Shown one piece after another: positions 12,401 through 22,021 of a stretch of DNA of 64,000 bases. The stretch's first letter is position 1; each line of letters begins with the position of its first letter. The position numbers and the translations under genes are program-made. Under the pieces are notes generated by a model. It was not told the origin of the DNA. It was given only the letters and a program-made list of their open reading frames with translations, and did no database searches. This stretch comes from Petrolisthes cinctipes (taxonomy: Eukaryota > Arthropoda > Malacostraca > Decapoda > Porcellanidae), in assembly GCA_033782935.1 (NCBI GenBank), contig JAWQEG010002496.1, forward strand, positions 1 to 64,000, written 5' to 3'.

Positions 12401-15400
12401 ACAGGACCAATGAATAAATATAATGGTATCCTGTTGCTTGGAATAGTTTGGAGGAATCAGTTGGTCCAGACTTACCACCATGAACATTACTATATACCCA
12501 CTTTAAGGTTGATCACTAACCTCATATGTTAGCCACTCCATCCTGTCTGCTGGGTCACATGAGCTTGTGGTTGAATCCCGACGAAGGTAAAGTTTACCAC
12601 AGCCAGGAGTGATGGACATGGGTGGTGGAGCAGAAGGAGGACAGAAGGTCATGGTAGTGGTAATACTACTTGTACTTGGAGTGTGGATGGAAGGTGAAGG
12701 GTCAACAGGAGTAGCCACTGGTGTTACAGTCAGTAGTCTCTCTTCCTGACGTAGCAGCCATGTTACCACAATACTGTAAATATTGTCAAGCATCATCACT
12801 CATGTACGGTAGGCCTTCCATATAAAATGAATAAATTTAGCACTATTCTTTTAATGTAGGCTTAGTAAATCCCTCAATCTGGATGGTAATGAATAACAGA
12901 AGCCTGGGAAAACATTTCATGGTCTTCAATGAGAGATTGAGTGTATACTGAAGTGGTGGGTATAAATATTTATTCATTGTATATCGAGGGTCTATAGTAC
13001 TGTTTAATTTATCAGGCCATGGCCTTCCCCAGGAGCACAGGGCTGCTCGGCCAGATAACTTGAGGAAATTCAACAACTACAACAGTGGTAGTCATTGTTG
13101 TGAAATATTGTATTCTGAAAATAATCCTTTACCAAAATCAACATGAAGAGAATGTAATGAGTGTAATCACAACACTGTACACAACAAACACTGTAAAAAG
13201 ACTTACTTGTAAAGTGCCATTTCATCATGCACCACAACATCATGTTCAGCTAACACCATAGTGAGTAGATCCAGATCACAGTAGGCAAAGTCATCATGTG
13301 TGGCCACTTGCTCCAGGTTCCATTTGAAGTGGTTTAGACAGACTGAGGAGATGTCTGAGTGACCACAGGCAAGGGTGTACTGAAGCCATGCCATTAGATA
13401 GTTCTGCTGCGAGGCTGACACAACATTGCTTTTCATGTACCGCACGCAGGTCTCTATTAAGTCCTGAGGTAAGTGAAAAAAAGTTATGAAACACATTACA
13501 AAATTAAAGAAGATAGAACGGGCTGCAACAAACATTGTACCTATTGTAGCTGCAAGAGTAGGACACACATGTATAGCTACACAAACACCCACTGCACAGG
13601 TGAGCCACATTATTCAAGCTATGTTGGTCATGGTTAGAAGGGGAAAGAAAGACAGGAGTAAGACAAGGGGCCATATGCATGAATGTTAGCAATGTTGACA
13701 ACAGCGTGGTACAACATGTGTATAACATACAGCAAATCATCAGTGAACACTACATTCTGTGCAAGTCTTTGGTAAAAAAAACTGTAGCCTAAGCAATATT
13801 TTTAACTTCTGTGAACTGTCTATTACATATGGTAAAAACACATCATGACATGGGTTGTAATATGTAAATGTCTGCTGTTAGCAGGATATGAAGACTCACC
13901 TTAACATTGTACTTATCAGCCAAAGCAAGAATTGGTAGAACGGTGGCATGTGAGACTCTGAGGCGGCCAGTATAGAGGTAGCGAAGAAAAAGTTCAAACA
14001 CCTCCACACACTCAGCGGCCTCCTGCAACACAATCCGTTGCTCTCTACTCTCACTCCATCGAGGATTCATCAACATGACCTGATGGAAAGGTACACCAAA
14101 TAATATGGGCTCAAAGAGTGAATGCTAAGGCAAAACAAAGTGAGAAAGCTAAGGTCTGAAAATGTACACATTCCTGGAAAACATATGATTACTGTATCAT
14201 AATCTGGTGGAACAATAGTACAATATATTATATGAGATGAAGCTGTGAAAAATTATGAAAACTGAAATATTGTAGTCAATCTCAATACAGTATAGCTGAC
14301 ACTTTAAATACTTCAGTGAGTTTTCCAACAAGTAGTGGCCATGGCAGGTTACTGTCCCTTGAAAAAAATTTAAATTTTTTTCTTAATATAGTACTTTTCT
14401 TTATGCTTAGACTTTATTAAATAACCTGGTATGCCTTAAAATGTTAATCTATCTGCTTAATACAGCATTAAATAATTATGTTTCTTTCTGTTGGCATCCC
14501 CAATTACAAATAATTTTCTGATTTTATACTGGATAACTAAGAAAATATAATCATCCCCTCTCATGTTTTAGTTACCACTGAAGACGGCATATCATGAATA
14601 CAATACAGTACCAAAATGTCTGGCCATGGATGCAAAAATTTGTGTAGGGAAACTGAGAACCTGGTGGGCTTGACAAGGGAAGTGAGTGTGAGTGTTACTC
14701 ATTTTTATGGGTATTTCTGTCACTCATTTCACTTCCCCTTTCCCTTGGTTTTGGAGCAACCCACCCCTAAAAAATTATAATGAGATATTGATGATGAAAA
14801 TGATGATGATTTATCTTATGGGGAGAATCTATTTTGGGGTAAATTGGATGGCTATGAATCCTCCACTCTACTGTATGTCGGGAAATAATTCCCCTATTAG
14901 TAACATTTAGGTGATTTGTTTCTTGGCATAGTTTGGAGGAATCAGTAGCCCTTCACCCGACTAAAATGAGGTTCTCCCCTTAAGAGACAAATGCTACATT
15001 ACTTGACAAACTGACCTGGAAGACATCAGAAGAGGCACAGAGAATGAGTCGGTGTGCTGGGAACTCCCTCTGTCCCACCACTAGCACTATATCACTCATC
15101 AGTCTCTCAGCATACAGACCAGCAATTTTCTCCAGCACACTTCCAGAATTGTCAATCTGTATAGTATATATCCAATATTGGTAAAGGTTAGATATTTACT
15201 TACATGACATCAGTTGCAAAACAAAACACCATATGAAAAGGAGCCTTTATCTGTGGCATTTCATTATTGTCTTCTTAAGTCAAAGGATGAAACAAAGAAC
15301 ATCAATATTGTACAGTACAGTATTGTAAAGGTTCCTACTCACTCTGTGTTTTTATGTACTGTATAGATATAAACATCTTTTTTTAATATATTGTAGAAAA

Positions 15401-15644
15401 AAAAAATACAAATATATGTTTTTTAACTACAGTATATGAATTTCACTTAAATAATATTTGGGTATGACGACAGATGTAGTTACCACTACCAAATTCTGAC
15501 CTGGTATTGTGCAGCATTACGACCGTGTGTAGTAGGACTACTGCCCAGATGACTTCCTCTAGAGCCAGCCTTTCTGGAAGGGGAGCAGTGAGCTGGATCC
15601 TCATCGTCATTTGCTCCGAACATGTTGGAGAGGCGTGCAAACAT
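9410..15644 (-). CDS. BTBD17: BTB-BACK domain protein, BTBD17-like, complete, 9 coding exons
   Basis: Exons in coding order: 15501-15644, 15016-15156, 13900-14079, 13207-13463, 12521-12773, 11682-11811, 10632-10861, 9937-10200, 9410-9511. Phases agree and give 566 aa. Residues about 49-155 form a BTB/POZ domain (SDIVLVVGQREFPAHRLIL, then FLRYLYTGRLRV). Residues 156-240 form a BACK-type helical domain (NYLMAWLQYTLACGHSDI). A Ser/Thr/Pro-rich insert follows at about 255-290, then KYVRFPMMTP, and a beta-rich C-terminal half. This order matches BTBD17 and galectin-3-binding-protein relatives as I know them. BTB domains usually dimerise or bind cullin-3; the function here is unknown. Human BTBD17 begins with a hydrophobic, probably secretory segment. 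Here the start MFARLSNMFGANDDED is acidic and polar, so the product is probably intracellular, unless an upstream exon supplies another start. Paralogue assignment is by eye. Confidence 0.83.
12345..12506. mobile_element. TTAA-type miniature element (family A) in BTBD17-like intron 5
   Basis: Carries CTTGATTCCTCCAAACTATG and TTTGGAGGAATCAGTTG arms and ends CCACTTTAAGG. It ends 15 bp from the exon 5 splice donor (12519-12520). Confidence 0.75.
13013..13085 (+). mobile_element. 3' end fragment of a Jockey-like LINE
   Basis: The segment GGGCTGCTCGGCCAGATAAC followed by TTGAGGAAATTCAACAAC matches, inverted, the 3' ends at 28148, 38401 and 54912, including a CAA-type tail. It lies in BTBD17-like intron 4. 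Confidence 0.7.
14850..14990. mobile_element. TTAA-type miniature element variant in BTBD17-like intron 2
   Basis: Contains GAATCCTCCACTCTACTG and GTTTGGAGGAATCAG arms and ends CTCCCCTTAAG, about 30 bp from the exon 2 donor. Confidence 0.55.
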
Positions 15645-16689
15645 GGCAACACTCAACGGCAGCAGTGCTGTCTGCAGCTGTTGTGCGATGGGATGGGACT
15701 GTGTGGGGTGGGAAGGGATAAATAAGTGTTTCTACATCCTGTTTTCCTTTTTTAATCCAAACATGAGCTAACCTAAACAGGAAAAGAATGTAAACAAAAT
15801 ATATAACGACCCTATGTAATGTAATAAGTTATTAACTTACCTATGAAATACAATGAAGATATCCAGTTTACTAAGAAAGTCCATACAGACAATCAAATTT
15901 CTATCTTCACAGATGTACATATTCACTCTTTACCTACATCACTTGAGCTGTGTTTCTAGCACTAAGATGAGAAAGAGTCCACGAACTGGTTGCTATCTGA
16001 CTTCTCCCTGCAATGAAACAGAATACATTTTATATTAGTAAAGTTCTGTATACTTATATAGTACAGTATTTACTATACTGCATACTGTGTATTGTACAGT
16101 AGGTTACAGTACTAATATTTTGTCCTGTATAAGCTTATATGCTATCCTAGTTTGGGAATTGTTTGTATAATCATCTCATATCATAGCAAGCTCAAAGAAT
16201 AATGTTGTCAACTGGGCTGAAACAATCACACTGGTGTGATTGTCTATGATGAGAGACAAGGCCACACTATAGCAAACTGAAGTAAAGTTTAAAAAGAGCC
16301 ACAAATGGAAAACACAATATTTACCATCTTTATTATATTATGGATAATCCATGATGAAATATATGTGTACAGGGCAAACTACCGGGACTGAACCTGGGCA
16401 AACAGGAGGGAAATCAAACCTGGTCAAAATGCACTGTCTCACTGGGAAATAACTTCATAAATAAAAAACAAACCACCAACCAAAATATGAAGGAAATTGG
16501 TATCGTACGTAACTTCCTTTGCTGTGGCTCTTCTTAACTATTATAAAAAAAAAAAAAACATGAAAATATGCGGGGAATTGTTAGATTACCGGTATGTTGA
16601 TATATCAAAATTTCCCGTATATTCATTCATTCACATACAATGACGTCTTATTTGAGTTCTCTTAATATTCACGAGCTGGCCAAGACAAA

Positions 16690-17335
16690 ACCCCACTATT
16701 AACATGAATACTATTACCTTAAGTTAATATCCCGCTATTAACATGAATACTAACCCAGCTATTAACATAAGTACAGTACTATTAGTTAACGTTAGAACCC
16801 CGCTATTAACATGAATACTATTAAGTTAGTTAATACCCAGCTATTAACATGAATACTATTAGTTAAAACCCAGCAATTAAAATGTGTACTATTAGTTAAA
16901 ACCCAGTTATTAACATGAATACTATTAAGTTAGTCAATACCCCGCTATTAACATGAATACTATTAGTTAAAACCCAGCTATTAATATGAATACTATTAGT
17001 TAAAACCCAGCTATTAATACCAGTACTATTAGTTAAAAACCCAGCTATTAATACGAGTACTATTAGTTAAAAACCCAGCTATTAATATGAGTACTATTAG
17101 TTAAAACCCAGCTATTAATACGAGTACTATTAGTTAAAAACCCAGCTATTAATACGAGTACTATTAGTTAAAAACCCAGCTATTAATACGAGTACTATTA
17201 GTTAAAAACCCAGCTATTAATACGAGTACTATTAGTTAAAAACCCAGCTATTAATACGAGTACTATTAGTTAAAAACCCAGCTATTAACATGAATACTAT
17301 TAGTTAATACCCAGCTATTAACATGAGTACTATGG
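16690..17335. repeat. 34-bp minisatellite
   Basis: About 18-20 units of about 33-34 bp. The most uniform block (about 17030-17285) repeats CCCAGCTATTAATACGAG then TACTATTAGTTAAAAA with a measured period of 34. The left part is more diverged (CATGAATAC in place of TACGAGTAC), as expected of growth from the right-hand block. Confidence 0.92.
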
Positions 17336-17336
17336 G

Positions 17337-17460
17337 CCGTATTCAAGAACATCTATGGTGCGTACGATGGCGTGGTATCGGTACGACGGCTCTATTATAT
17401 TTCTACAGAGCCATCGTACTGCTACCAAGCCATCGTATACACCATGAATGTTCTTGAATA
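17337..17460. mobile_element. Fold-back element, family C
   Basis: Near-palindrome: CAAGAACATCTATGGTG on the left, CACCATGAATGTTCTTG on the right, with CGATGGCGTGGTA inside. Related copies lie near 7517-7630, 22236-22352, 34283-34405, 34972-35085, 49505-49655 and 59425-59497 (left half only). It is non-coding. Confidence 0.75.
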
Positions 17461-17639
17461 TTAATTAAAGCAGTATACAACCTACCCTCTGCTGTTCTCC
17501 TCTCCACCACCAGCCTTGTTGTTTACATCTATATTACAGTGTTGCCAGGTCTGCTGCTTGTCGACCAAATTTCCCCCATCTTCAACAGCACCAAAATTTC
17601 CTCATCGTCAACATGAGAATTTCCTTCTTTTGTTTTCAA

Positions 17640-17830
17640 CTGCAACATCAGAATTTCCTTCTTCTTTTTTCCAACTGCAACATCAGAATTTCCCCAACTT
17701 CAACATCAGAATTTCCCCAACTTCAACATCAGAATTTCCCCAACTTCTACATCAGAATTGTCCCAACTTCAACATCAGAATTTCCTTAACTTCAACATCA
17801 GATTTTCCCTAACTTCACCTTAAGAATTTT
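17640..17830. repeat. 23-bp tandem repeat
   Basis: Five to six units of AACTTCAACATCAGAATTTC plus CCC, flanked by more diverged copies from about 17570. The ORF across it (Phe/Pro/Ser-rich) is a by-product. Confidence 0.85.
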
Positions 17831-19009
17831 CCTTTTTGCCTCCATAATTCCCTGTTTACTCTTGAACACTGACAGTAGTTTTGTTAGCATTTCGTCTGGT
17901 ACAAATTTTCCCATTTACTCTTGAACAATCTTTACATAATTTCCCTGTGTGGACTTCAAAAATTCCCTAAAGCAGATAAATTATTTCCTTGCATCTGGCA
18001 ACACTGTTCTGGTTAACAGCTGATGATGGACCACCCAAATTGACGATTTTAATATGTTAATAATTATACAGTATTGGCTTATCCATTTAAATATTCAGAG
18101 GTGCAGAAACTATTTGACATCTTAACGCAGTATAAATAGTATGATAACATAATTTGTGGGCACCTCTGTAGGACTTTTATTCATAGGGTTGAGTACCCAA
18201 TATAGGCCTACGCCAATGTATTATGGTCACCACTCTCCAACAAAATTAATGCCAATTTACCAGACAACCAGTCTGTTACAGGTAACGCGGTCTCTCTCAG
18301 TAGCGGAGAATCAAGCTCTTCATCTACCTCCCAGGAAATATTAGAAAATTGATAGGTGCAGTAGGCTACTGTAATGAAGCTTTTGACATTCCCAGTGGTA
18401 CTCGCACAGCCGCAATGACATGTTGCGTCTGTGCCACACTGTCTTGGTAAAATACACTACTGTATACAAACATTTTTACACCACTTATCGTACTATACTT
18501 ACAAACTACGATACGTGTTATATCATTTAGTAATATAACAACATTACAGTTTATGAAGCACTGCTCAGTATGTTACACTTATCTATTAATACATGTGTGC
18601 AAGGAGAGGGAGGCAGAGGACCAGAGAGCCAAAGAGTCAAAGTGGATGCCAAGTGCCAACATCTCTATCACCACACCTGACGCATCTGCCCATATACCCC
18701 TTCCTGTCTTTATCCTTTACCATGGTTCACTTCCCTTTACTATTAGTTATTCTGTGCTACGTAGAAGGTTGCAGGCATCTGCTGGAATCCTAGTCTTGTG
18801 TGTCGAAGGAAAAAAATTGAAAATAAAAAGTTTCGACCAAAGAACTATGCTGTTTTGTGCCAAAAAGTCTGAGAAAACTTACCTGAGTGACGTTGTGAAA
18901 CATAATCATCAGAGTTGAGCAAAGAAAATTCGCTGCAGGAAAAGATTTATGAACTAGTAATGAGTCTGTAAAGTGAATAAAATGAATACTGTGTTATAGG
19001 CCAGAAAGA

Positions 19010-19165
19010 CCATTGTACCACAAAGGAGACAGAGAGGAAGGAGAGCAAGAACGAAGGAAAGGAGGGACAGCTAAAGAGAAGTAAAGGACTTACTGGCCCT
19101 GGACCAAAGGGGCGTCCAAACACTTAGGATATTGTCCATATCCTAGCAGGCAGTACCTCACTACA
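19010..19165. repeat. Dispersed repeat just upstream of the LRR ORF
   Basis: Contains GAAAGGAGGGACAGCTAAAG, a match to GAAAGGAGGGACAACTAAAT at about 46895, and a short inverted pair around TAGGATATTGTCCATATCCTA. This suggests a dispersed element of unknown class ending 50 bp before the start codon. Confidence 0.5.
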
Positions 19166-19214
19166 GGGAACTAGTACAATTAAAACTAGCTAAAAGTGGT
19201 GGAAGGAATACAAA

Positions 19215-20747
19215 ATGCCTCCACATAAGACAGTACACACACTTCAAGCTTTTGCCAAAGATAAGGTACTGCTCAACTTGTGTTCAGTTATCCTTGATGA
19301 GATATTCTTTAGTCAGGATGAAAAATGGGATATATATGGCCCCCCAGTTCTATCGGTGAGATTGGAACTAGTACGGGATATTTTAACCGAGTCACTTTCA
19401 CCCACCTTACTTGGAGACATTCTCAGCACCATTTTATCACGAGATGAGGCAGTGGAAGCTACAGTAAGATACTTGGCAATTCAACTGCTCTTAGTGGAAG
19501 GAGTTCGAACTCTTGCTGTAGGAAGATTTCCAGAGACCTATTATTCTCTGGTTTTGGAAGCCACAGCAAAGTGTGGGTTTGGCCTTCACCACCTTGACCT
19601 CCGTGGGCTCTGGGTTAAAGAGGAGCATAAGCCAGCACTCATGAGAGTTCTGAGAAAACTGGTTGATATCCGACGCCTCACACTACGTTACAACTGTAAT
19701 GATGACATGTTGGCTGCCCTTGGGAAGTACAGCAACCATCTACAGAAACTTGATATCTCAGGCTCAAGTGAAATTACAGAAGCTGGCCTGGTGAAACTCT
19801 GCCATAACCCATCTAGAGTAGCTATGGACACACTCCCACACTCATTGCTTGTAGTGGATATTGGAGGTCCAGGATCACAAGAACTCCATCCTTCTCAAGC
19901 TTGTTACCTACTTCTAAACCTGCCACATCTGGTCAGTTTGGGGTCATATGAAAAGGCAGGGGCAGCAGTAGAGATGGTGTATAACAGTCACCCTGATAGG
20001 CAACTGGGTCTGCTTTATCTCCATGATAAAATCACCTCCTCCACTAAATATCTGGCAATTCACAGGACGTGTCGGATGCTTCAGGTTGTATACTTTGATA
20101 GTCCTAAAGACCTAGTGGTACATTCCCTGGAGTTGCTAAAGTACCTGAAGGAAGTAAAGCTCCACAAAGTGAGATGGAGTGATGTAGTGATCATGCTAAC
20201 GAAGATGGGAGATAGATTGAGGCATCTGTTCTTACTCTCAGTGTTTGGGGAGATAGAGGTGAGTGAGCTGGGTCACCTGTGTACGCACCTACAGCGTCTT
20301 GAAATCCACAATTCCACCCTCACCTACACCAAACCTCCTGAACCAACAGCATTTCAAGAACTTGAGGAGCTTCATATATACACCAATCGTGTTAGTAGTG
20401 GGTGCCTGATGCAGCTACTGACACAGTGCAAGTCAGCTGTGCACATAGCCCTCAGGGAATGTGGCCTCACAGATGCTGAATTAACAATGGTTCTAATAGA
20501 GGGAGGACTGAACAAAGTGCGTGACCTATGGATGGGCGCTGCACAGACACTTACAATGCAAGGGGTTGAAACACTCCTGGGACACTGCTCAGACCTCACC
20601 AGTCTGGGTAACTTGGCAGGCTGGAGTGTACATCCAGTTGAAGTGGACCTTCTCCGTTTTCAGCTGCTCCTCACCAACACAGATCTTGACATTCATGCCA
20701 TTGGCCCTGAGGAGGATGAGTGGATACCTCTCCAAGAGGATGTATGA
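19215..20747 (+). CDS. Leucine-rich-repeat protein, intronless, 510 aa, function unknown
   Basis: I do not recognise a named orthologue. The ORF runs uninterrupted from ATG to TGA, in a region where every other gene has short exons. Residues 1-118 are helical. Residues 18-27 (VLLNLCSVIL) resemble a BC box (small residue, Leu, three residues, Cys, three residues, aliphatic) as in ZYG11 and ZER1, which join Elongin C and cullin-2 ligases; the usual first Ser/Thr/Pro/Ala is Val here. From about residue 122, irregular LRRs follow: LHHLDLRGL, IRRLTLRYN, LQKLDISGS, LRHLFLLSV, LQRLEIHNS, LEELHIYTN, VHIALRECG. The C-terminus is acidic (EEDEWIPLQEDV). Start choice rests on position only (TACAAAATG context). 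AATAAA lies at 21272. Alternatives are an F-box-like LRR protein or a retrogene. Confidence 0.75.
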   Translation: MPPHKTVHTLQAFAKDKVLLNLCSVILDEIFFSQDEKWDIYGPPVLSVRLELVRDILTESLSPTLLGDILSTILSRDEAVEATVRYLAIQLLLVEGVRTLAVGRFPETYYSLVLEATAKCGFGLHHLDLRGLWVKEEHKPALMRVLRKLVDIRRLTLRYNCNDDMLAALGKYSNHLQKLDISGSSEITEAGLVKLCHNPSRVAMDTLPHSLLVVDIGGPGSQELHPSQACYLLLNLPHLVSLGSYEKAGAAVEMVYNSHPDRQLGLLYLHDKITSSTKYLAIHRTCRMLQVVYFDSPKDLVVHSLELLKYLKEVKLHKVRWSDVVIMLTKMGDRLRHLFLLSVFGEIEVSELGHLCTHLQRLEIHNSTLTYTKPPEPTAFQELEELHIYTNRVSSGCLMQLLTQCKSAVHIALRECGLTDAELTMVLIEGGLNKVRDLWMGAAQTLTMQGVETLLGHCSDLTSLGNLAGWSVHPVEVDLLRFQLLLTNTDLDIHAIGPEEDEWIPLQEDV

Positions 20748-22021
20748 TCTTTTTCTTTGTCAATAAGGAATGTGGATGTGGTAAGAATTTCTGCTGTCCA
20801 TACAGTACAACATCTGTAAAAGGACTCAATACCAGCTGTCAACTAAATTTGATCATACAATACTTTAAGATATATATTTGACTGCGTACATTTTGTAAAG
20901 TATGGAATGTGTAACAGTATTTTCTTTCTCTAAAAAATTTACTTACAAAATATTTACACAAATATATACTTCTAACCTTCTTCTTGTTCTTTTAATTAAT
21001 GCATGTGTGTACAAGGAGACAAGAGAAATACAACTGAATATGAAATATATAAATATATTTTAGAGTGCTATGTTTTCCATGCATACTACTGTATGTTTGT
21101 CTCCTACTGACACATACCTGCATGAAATCAATATTGTAGGAAGATGGTATTCAATTTTCTATTATGAAGAAGTTTGTCTAATATCACAGTTACTATACTT
21201 TAATACATTATAACAATATAGTATTGAAAACACTCACTATGCAAGGTCCACTAAACACTGAGCATATTCTCAATAAAATGTCTCTAGATTCTAAGGCTGG
21301 ACAAAAATGTAGAGAACAGGAGAGCAAAGACATTAAAGGTTGCATGAGTTGGTGGACAACACTTGATGGGCCACATTAAGTATAATATTGTTCTCTGACA
21401 GAAAGTTCTGCACAAATATTTAGCTGAATGCTGTAAGGAATGTAATGTATTTCAGTGTATACAGTAGGATGTAATAATATCTTTTCATATTAACAGATGC
21501 ATAACAGATCATAATGCAGGTAGATTTCCTATGCAGATTAAAAGTGTTTATGAATAATTAGCCAATTTTAAACTTTAAAATGAAAGAATAGTGCATCACA
21601 TTCTTGTTGTAATAATACCACATACAGAACCTCAAATAATTTCAATGTGAATGGTTAATCAGTTTAATATTGTTATAAGGAGAATCAAGTGAGTATGGAA
21701 ATGAACAAAATGACTACTGTACTGTACTTTATAGTACTATTATCTCAAGGCAGTGTTCAGATGTTTCAGCTGTTGTGTAATTTTTTTTTTTTAAGTAATA
21801 AGCCCATTTCTTTTCACGGACTGACAGGGGGCGAATGAATGTGAGTGTGGCCCATTTCAGTGAGTAAGTTGTCTGTCCCTCTCTCTGTTATTTTTTATTT
21901 CTTTTCTATCCCTGTGCCTAGAGTCCTCCCCTCCCCCTTCCCCTTGAAGAAATGGAAGTGGGGCCTTAATTATTATAAAAATATACATATACTACACTTG
22001 TCTGAATTATTGTTCACTTCA
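20748..22021. other. Intergenic between the convergent LRR and FANCM genes
   Basis: AT-rich and without a gene-like ORF. It should contain both 3' UTRs: AATAAA on the plus strand at 21272-21277 for the LRR gene, and TTTATT at 21894-21899 (AATAAA on the minus strand) about 120 bp after the FANCM stop. Confidence 0.55.
21894..21899 (-). terminator. Candidate polyadenylation signal of FANCM
   Basis: AATAAA on the minus strand, about 120 bp downstream of the FANCM stop codon. Motif evidence only. Confidence 0.45.

Larger units (their letters stand above)
15645..19214. other. Intergenic region between the BTBD17-like and LRR genes
   Basis: Holds presumed BTBD17-like 5' UTR sequence, a 34-bp minisatellite (16690-17335), a fold-back element (17337-17460), a 23-bp tandem repeat (about 17640-17830) and a dispersed-repeat segment (about 19010-19160). 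No further gene-like ORF was recognised; the short ORFs at 18553-18918 show no family features. Confidence 0.6.
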
